Shown: piece after piece, positions 28,187 through 38,529 of the stretch | Numbering within the stretch: the first letter of the stretch is position 1 | Layout of the letters: every line of letters starts with the position of its first letter | Assembly: GCA_963777595.1 (NCBI GenBank) | Contig: CAVZRE010000066.1 | Coordinates: 62,001 to 126,000, forward strand | Direction: 5' to 3' | DNA from: CAVVFX01 sp963777595 | GTDB taxonomy: Bacteria > Acidobacteriota > Terriglobia > Bryobacterales > Bryobacteraceae | DNA length: 64,000 bases | Notes under the pieces: generated by a model | What the model was told of the DNA's origin: nothing | The model's database searches: none | Seen by the model: the letters and a program-made list of their open reading frames with translations, nothing else | Made by a program: the position numbers and the translations under genes

Positions 28187-30025
28187 ATGCCCCAAGTATG
28201 TAAAGAGTTTTTTTCTGGCGCGACTTTGGACGAATGGCAGGCAGGTTACCAGAGCGGAACAATCCTTCCGGACGACTTGCTCGAAGCCTTGGAAAGCGGC
28301 GCAAAAGATTCCGCATGGATCACGCTGTTGGATGAGGGACGCCTCCGCTCGCAAATCATTGAACTAGCCGGCCTGCTTGACGAGGCGGGCGGCGACTTGT
28401 CGCGTCTGCCGCTCTACGGCGTTCCCTTTGCCGTCAAAGACAACATCGATGTCGCGGGCTGGCCGACGACGGCGGCGTGTCCGGAATTTGCTTATGTGCC
28501 GAGGCGGGATGCCACAGTCGTCAAACTTCTGCGGAAGGCGGGCGCTATCGTGGCAGGCAAGACGAACCTAGACCAGTTCGCTACGGGCCTGGTGGGCACG
28601 CGTTCCCCCTATGGCATTGTCCCGAACAGCTTTCGTCCGGAATACATAAGCGGGGGCTCGAGTTCTGGCTCGGCTTCTGTGGTGGCTCGTGGGCTCGTGC
28701 CTTTCGCGCTTGGGACGGATACCGCGGGTTCGGGGCGAGTACCCGCCGGCTTCAACAACATTGTGGGTCTGAAGCCGACACGCGGTTGGTTTTCCACGAC
28801 CGGAGTGGTTCCCGCCTGTCGAACATTGGATTGCGTCTCGGTACTGACCCTGACGGTGCCTGACGCTGAGTTGGTCGCTTCCATTCTGGGCGCCTTTGAC
28901 GATTCCGATCCATACTCGCGCTCCCGGCCCATAACCGCACCCTTCAGCTTTCCCGGGCAATTGCGAATTGCCGTGCCGGCCAAGCCGGAGTTTTTTGGGG
29001 ATGATGAAGCCGCGGCGGCTTTCAGCAGAGCTCTTGAAGCGACGCGAGCGCTTGGCGCGCAAATAATTCCGATCGATTTCACCCCGTTCCTCGAGCTTGC
29101 CACGATGCTCTACAACGGCCCGTGGGTGGCGGAGAGACTGTCTGCGGTAGCCGACTTTTTAGAACGCCGGCCGAATGCCATCCATCCTACCGTCCAGGAG
29201 ATATTAGGTAAAGGTATTTCATTCTCCGCTTCAGATTTCTTTAAGGCGGAATATCATCGCGCCGAACTGGCTCGCAGGATCGACAGCGTGATGAATACGG
29301 TGGACGCTCTGCTGGTCCCTACGGCGCCGCGTTTCTACACGATTTCCGAAGTTCTTGCCGATCCAATCGCCCTCAATACCCGCCTCGGAATCTACACGAA
29401 TTTTGCTAACTTCGCCGATTTAAGTGCGCTGGCATTGCCGGCGGGAATGCGAAGCGACGGCCTTCCCGCCGGAGTCACACTTTTGGCGCCGGCATGGCAT
29501 GATCATGCTCTCACGTGTTTTGGCCGGTGCTGGGAACAGCGTCACTCCGAGCAAGGCGCGACTCGCGGTTCGACCGGCCAGGCGCTAGGCCGGCAGGAGG
29601 CCGGTCCGTCTCCCCTACAGGCGTCGAGCGTACGACTGGCGGTTGTCGGCGCCCATCTGCGCAACATGCCTCTCAATCATGAATTGACGTCGCGCGGATC
29701 GGTTTTTGTGGAAGCGACTCGTACGTCTCGCAACTACCGTCTCTTTGCCATCGCGGGAAGCCTACCTCCCAAACCGGGGTTGCTGCGACTTTCCCCGGGG
29801 GAATCCGGCGGAGCGTCCATCGAGGTCGAGCTGTGGGATATGCCTTCCGGCAACTTCGGTTCTTTCGTAAACGAGGTTCCGTACCCTCTTGCCATAGGTA
29901 CTCTACAATTAGAGGACGGACGCCTCGTGAAGGGCTTTATCTGCGAACCCGCCGGCTTGGTAGAAGCTCAGGACATTACTACCTTCGGCGCTTGGAAAGC
30001 GTATCTTGCAAGCTTGCCAAAATAG
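28187..30025 (+). CDS. atzF: Allophanate hydrolase
   Basis: This 612-residue amidase-signature enzyme splits allophanate (urea-1-carboxylate) into two ammonia and two CO2, the second step of the urea amidolyase pathway. The Ser-cisSer-Lys triad is visible: Lys84 in FAVKDNID, cis-Ser158 in GGSSSGSAS and nucleophile Ser182 in DTAGSGR, with the expected 24-residue Ser spacing. A linker of about 30 residues around 450-480 joins the C-terminal domain (VVGAHLRNMPLNHEL to the end), which is present in full-length enzymes. The linker DNA includes a GC-rich inverted repeat at 29572. No Shine-Dalgarno precedes the ATG, and an upstream in-frame stop fixes this as the first start. Urea carboxylase follows after 46 bases. 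Confidence 0.93.
   Translation: MPQVCKEFFSGATLDEWQAGYQSGTILPDDLLEALESGAKDSAWITLLDEGRLRSQIIELAGLLDEAGGDLSRLPLYGVPFAVKDNIDVAGWPTTAACPEFAYVPRRDATVVKLLRKAGAIVAGKTNLDQFATGLVGTRSPYGIVPNSFRPEYISGGSSSGSASVVARGLVPFALGTDTAGSGRVPAGFNNIVGLKPTRGWFSTTGVVPACRTLDCVSVLTLTVPDAELVASILGAFDDSDPYSRSRPITAPFSFPGQLRIAVPAKPEFFGDDEAAAAFSRALEATRALGAQIIPIDFTPFLELATMLYNGPWVAERLSAVADFLERRPNAIHPTVQEILGKGISFSASDFFKAEYHRAELARRIDSVMNTVDALLVPTAPRFYTISEVLADPIALNTRLGIYTNFANFADLSALALPAGMRSDGLPAGVTLLAPAWHDHALTCFGRCWEQRHSEQGATRGSTGQALGRQEAGPSPLQASSVRLAVVGAHLRNMPLNHELTSRGSVFVEATRTSRNYRLFAIAGSLPPKPGLLRLSPGESGGASIEVELWDMPSGNFGSFVNEVPYPLAIGTLQLEDGRLVKGFICEPAGLVEAQDITTFGAWKAYLASLPK
29572..29606. repeat. GC-rich inverted repeat inside the allophanate hydrolase linker
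   Basis: Eight-base arms GACCGGCC and GGCCGGTC enclose a 19-base loop that itself contains GGCCGGC. It encodes the low-complexity linker between the amidase and C-terminal domains, in frame. It resembles REP-type intergenic palindromes; whether copies exist elsewhere in the genome cannot be seen here. Confidence 0.4.
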
Positions 30026-30071
30026 AAGCCCGCTGCTCCCGGCAAACTGAAACTCGAGAGGGCTTCGATTT

Positions 30072-33000
30072 ATGTTCTCAGGAGTCTTGATTGCGAATCG
30101 CGGCGAAATTGCTCTCCGTGCAATTCGCACGTTGAAACGGCTGGGCATTCGCAGCATCGCTGTTTATGCAGAATCCGATCGCAATTCCGCGCACGTGCGA
30201 GCCGCGGATACAGCAGTCGCACTCGGCGGCGACAAGCCCGCGGACAGTTACCTCCGCGCCGAAAAAATGATCGCCGCCTGCCGCCAAGCTCAGGCGGAAG
30301 CGGTCTTTCCCGGCTATGGTTTCTTATCGGAAAGCGCCGAGTTTGCCTCTGCCTGCGAGGCAGGCGGCATCACCTTTCTTGGTCCCACTCCCGCACAGAT
30401 ACGCGACTTCGGGCTGAAGCATCGCGCTCGCGAACTCGCCGCGGAGGCTGGTCTGCCGCTCACCCCCGGTACCGGCTTGTTGTCGAGCGTAGCGGAGGCA
30501 TTGCAAAAGGCTGAAAGTCTCGGTTATCCAGTGATGCTGAAGAGCACAGCGGGAGGCGGTGGAATCGGTTTATCCCGCTGCACCACTCCGGGCGAGCTCG
30601 CTTTTGCTTACGAGAGCGTAGTGCGTCTGGGCCGCAAATTTTTTCACGAGGGCGGCGTTTTTCTTGAACGTTACATACGTCCGGCGCGCCATATCGAAGT
30701 GCAGATTCTGGGTGACGGCGAGGGCAATGTCGCCGTTCTGGGCGAACGCGATTGTTCGGTTCAGCGGCGCAATCAGAAAGTGATTGAAGAGACCCCTGCG
30801 CCCGGTCTGGATGACGCCGTCCGAAACGCCATGACAGCGGCAGCGGCTAAACTTGGCCGCTCGGTCAGATATCGTTCGGTGGGCACGGTGGAATTCATCT
30901 ATGACATTGCCTGCGGAGAATTCTATTTTCTAGAGGTCAATACGCGTCTTCAGGTTGAGCATCCCGTGACTGAGATGGTCAAAGGGCTCGATTTGATTGA
31001 GTTCATGCTTCGCGCCGGAGCCGGCGAACCGCTCGATTGGATGCTGCTCAAGCGTCCGCCCCGGGGTGCAGCGATCGAAGTGCGACTCTACGCGGAAAAT
31101 CCGGCCAGCAATTTTCATCCCTCGCCGGGCGTCTTGACTGAAGTCCACTTCCCCGCGGAGCCAAGAGTCGACACCTGGGTTGAAACAGGGACACAGATTA
31201 GTCCTTATTACGATCCATTGCTCGCCAAGTTGATTGTGCATGGTGAGACGCGTGAGGCCGCTCGCGTCAAACTGGCTGGCGCGCTGGCGGCTACACGACT
31301 GCAAGGCGTATCGACGAACCTCGAATACTTGCGCGCAATTGTAGAAGATCCGGAGTTCGTGGACGGTGGTGTCGACACTCAATTTCTTGAGCGTTTCACG
31401 TTTCAGCCGAAGGCCATCGAGGTTTTAGAGCCCGGCATTCACTCGACGGTGCAGGATTATCCGGGCCGCTTGGGCTTCTGGAGCATTGGTGTTCCACCAT
31501 CCGGTCCCATGGACGATTACGCCTTTCGACTGGCGAACCGGATCGTGGGCAATTCGAGTGAGGCGGCAGGTCTCGAATGCACTCTCGACGGACCGACCTT
31601 GCGATTTCATAGCGATTCGGTAGTGGCTCTCACGGGGGCGCCTAGCCTGGCTGAACTCGACGGAAAATTAGTTCGCATGTGGACTCCCATCGGAGTCAAG
31701 GCCGGTCAGACGCTCGCCATCGGCCGTGTGACCGCGGGTTGCCGCTCGTATCTGGCCATACACAACGGTCTCGACGTGCCGCTCTATCTCGGCAGCCGCT
31801 CGACTTTTGAACTCGGGGAGTTCGGAGGCCATGCGGGCCGTACGTTGCGGGTGGGCGACATGCTCCCGATTGCGGACCCGACTCTTAATGCCTCGACTAC
31901 GCCTCCGCCGATGGCTTCTCCGCGCGCAGCGCCCGCCGAACTGATTCCACTCTATTCCGCTCGCTGGAAGATTTTGGTGCTGCACGGTCCGCATAGCGCG
32001 CCTGATTACTTTACACACGAGGCAATCGAGGAATTTTTTCGGGTGGAATGGGAGGCGCATTACAACTCCAATCGGCTAGGCATCCGATTGACGGGCTTCA
32101 AGCCATCATGGTCTCGCGATTCCGGCGGCGAAGCGGGTTTGCACCCTTCGAATGTACATGACTGCGTGTATGCCGTAGGGAGCATCAATTTTACGGGCGA
32201 CACTCCCGTTATCCTCACACGTGACGGACCGAGTCTGGGCGGGTTCGTGTGCCCTGTGACCATTGCGAGCGCGGAATTGTGGAAGGTGGGACAGATTAAG
32301 CCTGGTGATCGAATTCGCTTTGTCCCCATCACTCACGAGCAAGCAGTGGCACTGGGAACGCTTCAGGAAGCACAGCATTCGCAACCTGGCCGCGGAACCG
32401 CTGCCTATTCCGCACTTGTGGCCGCACGCGGCAATCGAGGCACCGGTAGCAGGCGCGATCCTTGGCGCCCGCGCGGCCGAAAAGCATCATCCCAAGGCCG
32501 TCTGGAGGCAGGCGGGCGACAACTATATTCTGCTTGAATACGGCGAGGACATCCTCGATCTTGGGCTGCGTCTTCGCGTACATCTTCTGATGGAAAGGAT
32601 TCGCTCGGAAAAGCTGCCTGTCCTGGAGCTGTCCCCCGGCGTCCGTTCATTGCAGATCCGCTACCACGCAAGCGCTGTTTCGCAAGCCGAACTCATGCGC
32701 CGGCTGAACGAAATCGAAGATGCGCTGCCCAGTGTCGACTCTCTGAAAATTCCTACCCGCGTGGTCCGGCTGCCCATGGCCTTCCAGGATTCCGCTACCC
32801 TGGCAGCGGTTGCGCGCTATAGTGAAACCGTGCGCTCCACCGCTCCGTGGCTGCCGAGCAACGCAGAGTTCCTCCGGCGGATCAACGGGCTCGGTAGCGT
32901 GCAGGAGGTCCGAGATATTATCTTTTCGGCCCGATACATGGTACTTGGTTTAGGAGATGTATATCTGGGTGCGCCCTGTGCCGTTCCGGTGGATCCGCGT

Positions 33001-33690
33001 CACCGTTTATTGAGTTCGAAGTATAACCCTGCCCGAACGTTCACCGCGGAAGGAACTGTGGGGATCGGCGGCATGTATATGTGCATTTATGGCATGGATT
33101 CTCCCGGCGGATATCAGCTTATGGGGCGCACGCTTCCGATCTGGAATAAGTTCGTCAAGAATCCGCAGTTTGAACCCAACAAACCCTGGCTGCTCCGTTT
33201 CTTCGACCAAGTGAGCTTCTATCCCGTCAGTGAGGAAGAACTGACGGTTGAGCGGGAATCTTTTCGCGAAGGCCGCAGTTCCATCCAAATTTCCGAAGAG
33301 ATTTTTGACTGGGCGGCCTACCGGCAATTTCTTGATTCAAATGCGCAAGACATAGGGGAGTTTCGCGCCAGGCAGGGAGCCGCGTTCAAGACGGAAGTCG
33401 GCCGATGGATGCAAGGAGAACCGGTTATTTCCGCGCAGTCGATTTCGCCGGTCGCACGGAACGTCGAAATTCCCGTCGGTCACCAGGTGGCGGCGCAGAT
33501 GCACGGGAGCGTATGGAAAGTACTTGTCGAGCCTGGTGAGCGGGTGGAATTCAAGCAGGTACTGTTGATCATCGAGGCGATGAAGATGGAGGTCGCGGTA
33601 TTGGCCCCGGTCGCCGGCGTTGTGAAGTCTTGCGCGTGCAAGGCCGGTCAACCGGTATCGGCCGGCGAAGTATTAGCGGTGATTCAATGA
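30072..33690 (+). CDS. Urea carboxylase (biotin-dependent), one frame break
   Basis: The product is about 1,206 residues, as expected for full-length urea carboxylase. It has a biotin carboxylase half (start VLIANRGEIALRAIRT, ATP-grasp region with STAGGGGIGLSRC and EVNTRLQVEHPVTEMV), then a KipA/PxpC-like domain from about 450 (GIHSTVQDYPGRLGFWSIG), a KipI/PxpB-like domain (RLRVHLLMERIR region) and a biotinyl domain with the carrier lysine in IIEAMKMEVAVLAP. It carboxylates urea to allophanate using ATP and bicarbonate, feeding the upstream hydrolase. The frame shifts once near 32370-32395, between the KipA- and KipI-like domains. No carboxyguanidine deiminase genes lie nearby, which favours urea over guanidine as the substrate. 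Confidence 0.92.
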
Positions 33691-33747
33691 TGAATGTCTG
33701 CAACGATAATTTGACGAAGGATGGACTGTTCAGTCCCAAGATGTGCC

Positions 33748-34446
33748 ATGCGTGAAGAGCCAAAGCAGAACCTGGCGGCTTCCGTCTACGAACAGCTCAG
33801 GTCGGAACTATTCGACTTTCGCCTGCTTCCGGGCGATCGCTTCAGTGAAGTGGAGGTAGCTGAGCGTACCGGCGCCAGCAGGACACCCGTCCGGCAGGCA
33901 CTTTACCGGCTGCATAGCGAAGGCTTTTTGGAAGTCAGACCGCGAAGCGGCTGGGAGGTGAGGCCTCTCAACTTCGAACAACTGGACGCGCTCTATGAGT
34001 TGCGAATCCTGTTGGAGCAAGCTGCGGTGAAGCGCCTCGCACTGCTGTCCCCTGAGGATTTAGATAGCGCGTTGGCGCCATTGGAGGCGCGCTGGCTGGT
34101 TTCGCTCAAAAAGCGGAACACCAACGCGGCCGAGGTAGCGGCCTGGGACGAAAATTTTCACTGCAGCCTAGTCTCGGCGTCGAAGAATGCAGAGTTTGTC
34201 CGTGTGCACTGGGATGTCACGGAGAGAATTCGGATTGTGCGCCGTCTGGATTTTACGAAGCCGGCTCGAATTCGGGCGACCTATGAGGAACACTCTTCGA
34301 TTCTCCGCGCCTTGCACCAGCGCTCTTTTGAAGAAGCGGCGGATCAACTCTCCGCACACATCGAATGCTCACAAGTTGAAGCGCGAAAGATCACGCTTTA
34401 TAAGCTGCAAAATGCGAGACAGAGTCTTGGGATAGAGAAGAGTTAG
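33748..34446 (+). CDS. GntR-family (FCD) transcriptional regulator of the urea island
   Basis: From the ATG at 33748 the product is 232 residues. It has an N-terminal winged helix-turn-helix (LAASVYEQLRSELFDFRLLPG, EVAERTGASRTPVRQALYRL, GFLEVRPRSGWEV) and a C-terminal all-helical FCD ligand domain (LYELRILLEQAAV, AWDENFHCSLV, EEHSSILRAL). An alternative ATG at 33721 adds nine residues. It sits between urea carboxylase and ureF in the same direction, so it is probably a local regulator responding to urea, allophanate or a related metabolite. The dyads at 28163 and 34488 are candidate operators. Confidence 0.88.
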   Translation: MREEPKQNLAASVYEQLRSELFDFRLLPGDRFSEVEVAERTGASRTPVRQALYRLHSEGFLEVRPRSGWEVRPLNFEQLDALYELRILLEQAAVKRLALLSPEDLDSALAPLEARWLVSLKKRNTNAAEVAAWDENFHCSLVSASKNAEFVRVHWDVTERIRIVRRLDFTKPARIRATYEEHSSILRALHQRSFEEAADQLSAHIECSQVEARKITLYKLQNARQSLGIEKS

Positions 34447-34487
34447 TTCAAGTTGGGCTGCAAATAGATTGTTTCGATGCGCCGAAA

Positions 34488-34503
34488 AACGAAAAATTTC
34501 GTT
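34488..34503. promoter_or_regulatory. Perfect dyad upstream of ureF
   Basis: AACGAAA and TTTCGTT are separated by two A residues, giving a perfect 7+2+7 inverted repeat in the 90-base gap between the regulator gene and ureF. It could be an operator for the urease half of the operon or a short RNA hairpin. It has no GTATAC core, so it need not bind the same protein as the dyad at 28163. Confidence 0.4.
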
Positions 34504-34536
34504 GTAAGATTGGGAGCCCTGCTGTAACATAGGTTT

Positions 34537-35232
34537 TTGTCACTGCCGGACTTACCCTGTCTCTCCGTTCTTCAACTCCTCCAACTTGCTGACAGTGCTT
34601 TGCCAATCGGTTCGATGGCTCACTCATTCGGGCTGGAGGCGATGATTTTTGATGAAGATATCGAATCAAACGTGCAGGGCTGCCCCTCATCCCTGAACTG
34701 GTATGTGGAGGATATCCTTTCCGAGTCGCTGCTGGTTGACGCAGTCTTCTGCCGGGAAGCACATCAGCGGGCGAGCCAAGGGACTTCGATTCGTGATTTG
34801 AACGAGAAATCGAGCGCGCTACGGCTGGCCCGAGAAACGCGCGAAGCAAGTCTGACGATGGGTCGACGTTTTGCCGCGCTCGCAGCTGCCCTGCACCCCG
34901 GCCCTGCATTGTCAGACCTGGCGAAGATTGATGAACTGCATCATGCGGTGGCGTTCGGTTACACGCTGGGAGTTCTCGCGATTGACTCTGATCTTACAGT
35001 AGGCGCGTTTCTCCACCAAGCGGTACTCAATATCATTTCCGCGGCCCAGCGGCTGGTGCCACTGGGGCAGACTCAAGCCAACCGAATCGCCTGGAATTTG
35101 AAACCTGTTATCCTGAACGCCATGGAGCAAGCTCGGAACCTGTCGTCTTCGACAGTTTGCTCTTTTGCTCACTTGCCGGAACTCGAGTCAATGCGGCATT
35201 CCTGTTTGCCAACGCGGTTGTTTATCAGCTAA
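34537..35232 (+). CDS. ureF: Urease accessory protein UreF
   Basis: This 231-residue, all-helical accessory protein has the UreF hallmarks LQLADSALPIGSMAHSFGLE near the start, HHAVAFGYTLGVLAI and ISAAQRLVPLGQTQANRI in the middle, and the conserved C-terminus MRHSCLPTRLFIS. UreF bridges UreD and UreG on apo-urease and gates GTP-dependent nickel insertion. The only start near the conserved N-terminus is a TTG at 34537 with no clear Shine-Dalgarno, so the start is uncertain by a few residues. ureD follows directly. Confidence 0.9.
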   Translation: MSLPDLPCLSVLQLLQLADSALPIGSMAHSFGLEAMIFDEDIESNVQGCPSSLNWYVEDILSESLLVDAVFCREAHQRASQGTSIRDLNEKSSALRLARETREASLTMGRRFAALAAALHPGPALSDLAKIDELHHAVAFGYTLGVLAIDSDLTVGAFLHQAVLNIISAAQRLVPLGQTQANRIAWNLKPVILNAMEQARNLSSSTVCSFAHLPELESMRHSCLPTRLFIS

Positions 35233-35244
35233 TTGGGCTGTCTT

Positions 35245-36150
35245 ATGCCACTCCCGCAAATCCTGGAACGATTTCAGCGCCTTCCGGCAGATCCGCGGGA
35301 AGAGGAAGTCTGCGCGCGCAGCCGGCTGGAATTGAGGTTCACGCTCGAGTTGAATCGCACGCGCATGTTTGTGCCTGCTCAGGAACCGCCATGGCGCGTC
35401 ATTCGGGCCTTTCAGAATCCGCAGCGTCAGGCTGTCGTTCATTTGCACAATGTCTCGGGAGGTATTCTGGCGGGGGATTCGCTCCATCTATCGGTGGAAG
35501 CCGGTATGGGCACACGGGTTCAAGTGACGTCCGTCGGAGCGACCCGAATCTATCGTCAACGCCCTGGACGCGAGACGGCCCGCATGGTCACCTCGATTTG
35601 CGTCGGCGATGGCGCCTTGCTGGAATATTTGCCGGACATGCTCATTCCGTTCGCGGGTTCGCGTTTCAGCCAATCGACTGCTATTTCACTCGGCTCAAAC
35701 GCCGGATTCATCGGCTGGGAAACCCTTGCCGCTGGCCGCATCGCAGGTGGAGAGGAGTTCGGGTTCGATTTCTATGGTTCCGAGTCGAGCGTCAGCGCTG
35801 ACGCCCGCCCGATAGCGATGGAGCGCTATTCCATCCGGCCGTCCAGCAGAGACCCGCGGTCCGCGGCCCGATGGGGACGCTTTCGATATTCGTCCACAAT
35901 GTATATATGTCATACCGGAGTTGAGCGGTCGCGATGGATGAGCCTCGAGTCCCAACTGAACGACCATGCATTCGAGCGGACGAGGCATGCGTCCCGCTGG
36001 GGCGTGAGCACTCTGATTGCCGGGGGTCTGGTGATCCGCGGCATGGCGCTCGAAGCACATCAAATTACGGCTGGCCTTTTTAGCTTTTGGGAAATGGCGA
36101 AGCAGGAGATCTGGGGTGAACCGGCCACTCCACCACGTAAAATCAACTGA
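35245..36150 (+). CDS. ureD: Urease accessory protein UreD (UreH)
   Basis: This protein of about 301 residues carries the UreD features VHLHNVSGGILAGDSLHLSV, TSVGATRIYRQRPG, LEYLPDMLIPFAGSRFSQS and GFIGWETLAAGR. UreD binds the urease apoprotein first and channels nickel from UreG to the active site. The ATG at 35245 is preferred over the in-frame TTG at 35233 that abuts the ureF stop. ureA begins 12 bases after its stop codon. A block near 175-235 is less conserved than the rest but shows no frame break. Confidence 0.9.
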   Translation: MPLPQILERFQRLPADPREEEVCARSRLELRFTLELNRTRMFVPAQEPPWRVIRAFQNPQRQAVVHLHNVSGGILAGDSLHLSVEAGMGTRVQVTSVGATRIYRQRPGRETARMVTSICVGDGALLEYLPDMLIPFAGSRFSQSTAISLGSNAGFIGWETLAAGRIAGGEEFGFDFYGSESSVSADARPIAMERYSIRPSSRDPRSAARWGRFRYSSTMYICHTGVERSRWMSLESQLNDHAFERTRHASRWGVSTLIAGGLVIRGMALEAHQITAGLFSFWEMAKQEIWGEPATPPRKIN

Positions 36151-36162
36151 AGACCAACGTCA

Positions 36163-36465
36163 ATGCATCTGACCCCGCGTGAACAAGAAAAACTGATGGT
36201 CTTCGTCGCCGCTGAAGTTGCTCGCAGGCGCATGGCCCGTGGGCTGAAACTTAACTATCCGGAAGCGATCGCGCTCATCACGGCCGAGATGCTTGAGGCT
36301 GCGCGCGACGGCAAAACGGTCGCCGAGATCATGAGTTTCGGAGCTACGATCTTGAAGCGAGGCGACGTGATGGACGGTGTGCCTGAAATGATCCACGATG
36401 TGCAGGTGGAAGCCACGTTTCCGGACGGAACGAAACTTGTTACCGTCCATGATCCTATCCAATAA
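36163..36465 (+). CDS. ureA: Urease gamma subunit
   Basis: This 100-residue subunit has the canonical UreA sequence: MHLTPREQEKLMVFVAAEVA, LNYPEAIALITAEMLEAARDG, and the C-terminal VQVEATFPDGTKLVTVHDPI. It is structural and packs around the catalytic alpha subunit. It is intact and full length, with ureB starting 18 bases later. Confidence 0.97.
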   Translation: MHLTPREQEKLMVFVAAEVARRRMARGLKLNYPEAIALITAEMLEAARDGKTVAEIMSFGATILKRGDVMDGVPEMIHDVQVEATFPDGTKLVTVHDPIQ

Positions 36466-36483
36466 ATCCGGAGACCAACGCGT

Positions 36484-36802
36484 ATGATTCCAGGCGAATA
36501 TCTACTCGCATCAGAACCGATCGTCGCGAACCAGGGGCGTGAGCTGACCACTCTTCTGGTGCGCCATACCGGCGACCGCCCTATCCAGGTGGGAAGTCAT
36601 TATCATTTTTTCGAAGTCAATGGCGCCTTGGCGTTCGATCGCGAAAAGGCGCGGGGCATGCACCTGAACGTTCCCGCCGGAACCGGGATGCGGTTTGAGC
36701 CTGGAGAAGAAAAGCAGGTGACTCTGGTGGCTTTTGGCGGTCTCCGGCGGATCTTTGGACATCAGGGAAAAATCAAACGGAGACGCCAAATCAAAGTCAT
36801 GA
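36484..36802 (+). CDS. ureB: Urease beta subunit (open frame runs into ureC)
   Basis: The beta subunit is recognised by MIPGEYLLASEPIVANQGRE, HYHFFEVNGALAFDR and GTGMRFEPGEEKQVTLVAFG. As written, the frame has no stop and continues in frame through the ureC start at 36799. Deleting one A from the A5 run near 36770 gives a normal ending with TGA overlapping the ureC ATG by 4 bases (ATGA). I therefore annotate a separate UreB of about 105 residues, while noting that a true UreB-UreC fusion cannot be excluded from this sequence. Confidence 0.85.
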
Positions 36803-38526
36803 GCTTACTCATTGACCGCCGCGCTTATGCCGACTTTTACGGTCCTACCACAGGCGATCGTGTCCGTCTGGCCGATACGGCGCTTATCGTCGAAATCGAA
36901 AAAGACTTTACCGTCTATGGCGACGAGATCACTTTCGGCGGCGGCAAAGTCATTCGCGATGGCATGGGGCAGAACAGCACACATGTCGCGGCGTGACAAT
37001 CCGCGGCGTTCTCGATCTCGTCATCACCAACGCGGTTATCATCGACCATTGGGGCATTGTAAAAGGCGACATCGGGGTCCGCGACGGCCGCATCGTTAAA
37101 GTAGGTAAGGCCGGAAATCCCGACACCATGGACGGCGTCGATCCCGATCTGGTCGTGGGCGCATCGACCGAAGTGATTGCGGGCGAGAACATGATCGTTA
37201 CGGCCGGATGCGTCGACAGCCATATTCATTTCATTTCTCCGCAGCAGATCTTCGAAGCGCTTTCGAATGGAACCACGACCATGATCGGCGGCGGCACCGG
37301 GCCGGCTACCGGCACGAATGCGACCACCTGCACGCCAGGCGAATGGAACATCGCGCGGATGCTCGAAGCCGTTGAGAATTTCCCGATGAACTTCGGTTTT
37401 CTGGGCAAAGGAAATGCCTCGAGCGCCGGCGCCGCTCGAAGAACAGATCGCGGCCGGCGCCTGCGGGCTGAAACTGCACGAGGACTGGGGCACTACTCCG
37501 GCGGCCATCGACAACTGCCTCGCCGTGGCCGACCGCTACGACGTTCAGGTGGCAATCCACACCGATACCATCAATGAAGCCGGATACGTAGACGACACTA
37601 TCGCGGCCATCGCCGGCCGGACGATCCACACGTATCACACGGAGGGCGCGGGGGGCGGTCATGCTCCCGACATCATCCGCATCGCGGCGGAGCAGAACGT
37701 ATTGCCCTCGTCGACAAATCCTACGCGTCCGCTGACGGTCAACACCATCGCGGAGCATCTTGACATGCTGATGGTGTGCCACCACCTGAATCCGCTGGTG
37801 CCGGAGGATGTGGCGTTCGCGGAAAGCCGCATTCGCCAGGAAACTATCGCCGCGGAGGATATCCTCCACGACCTGGGAGTGTTCAGCATGATCTCGAGCG
37901 ACTCCCAAGCGATGGGACGCATCGGCGAAGTGACCACGCGCACCTGGCAGACCGCGCATAAGATGAAGCTGCAGCGCGGCCCTTTGCCGGGCGATTCGGA
38001 GCGCAACGACAATCTGCGCGCACGCCGCTATGTCGCCAAATACACGATTAATCCCGCCCTCACGCACGGCATAGCTTCCACTGTTGGATCGATCGAACCT
38101 GGCAAACTGGCTGATCTGGTCTTATGGAAGCCGGCTTTTTTCGGCACGAAGCCGGAGATGGTGATCAAGGGCGGTTTGATAGCCTGGAGTGTGATGGGAG
38201 ACGCCAACGCCTCCATTCCGACGCCGCAGCCAGTGATTTACCGGCCGATGTTCGGAGCTTTCGGTGATGCGCCTTACTCCACCTCCGTTACTTTCACTTC
38301 TCAGGCCGCGATCGACGCAGGTATTCCGGGACGTCTCGGGCTTCGCAGGCGTGTCGTTCCGGTGGAGAACTGCCGGTCGATCGCCAAGCGCGACATGGTT
38401 CTGAACAACGCAACTCCGAAGCTCGAAGTCGATCCGGAGACCTACGAAGTGCGCGCCGACGGCGAGTTGCTTACTTGCGAACCCGTCAGCGAACTTCCCC
38501 TTGCGCAAAGGTATTTTCTTTTTTAA
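36799..38526 (+). CDS. ureC: Urease alpha (catalytic) subunit, two frame breaks
   Basis: The catalytic subunit spans about 575 residues. All nickel-site elements are visible: the HxH pair in VDSHIHFISP, the carbamylated lysine in GLKLHEDWG, His in VAIHTDTINEAG, His in TYHTEGAGGGH, the flap Cys-His in MLMVCHHLN, and Asp in SSDSQAMGRIGE. Frames change near 36985 and near 37425, in GC-rich stretches, with conserved sequence on both sides. A conserved complete active site argues for sequence error over decay. The enzyme hydrolyses urea to ammonia and carbamate in the cytoplasm. ureG starts 3 bases after its stop codon. Confidence 0.92.
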
Positions 38527-38529
38527 TTT

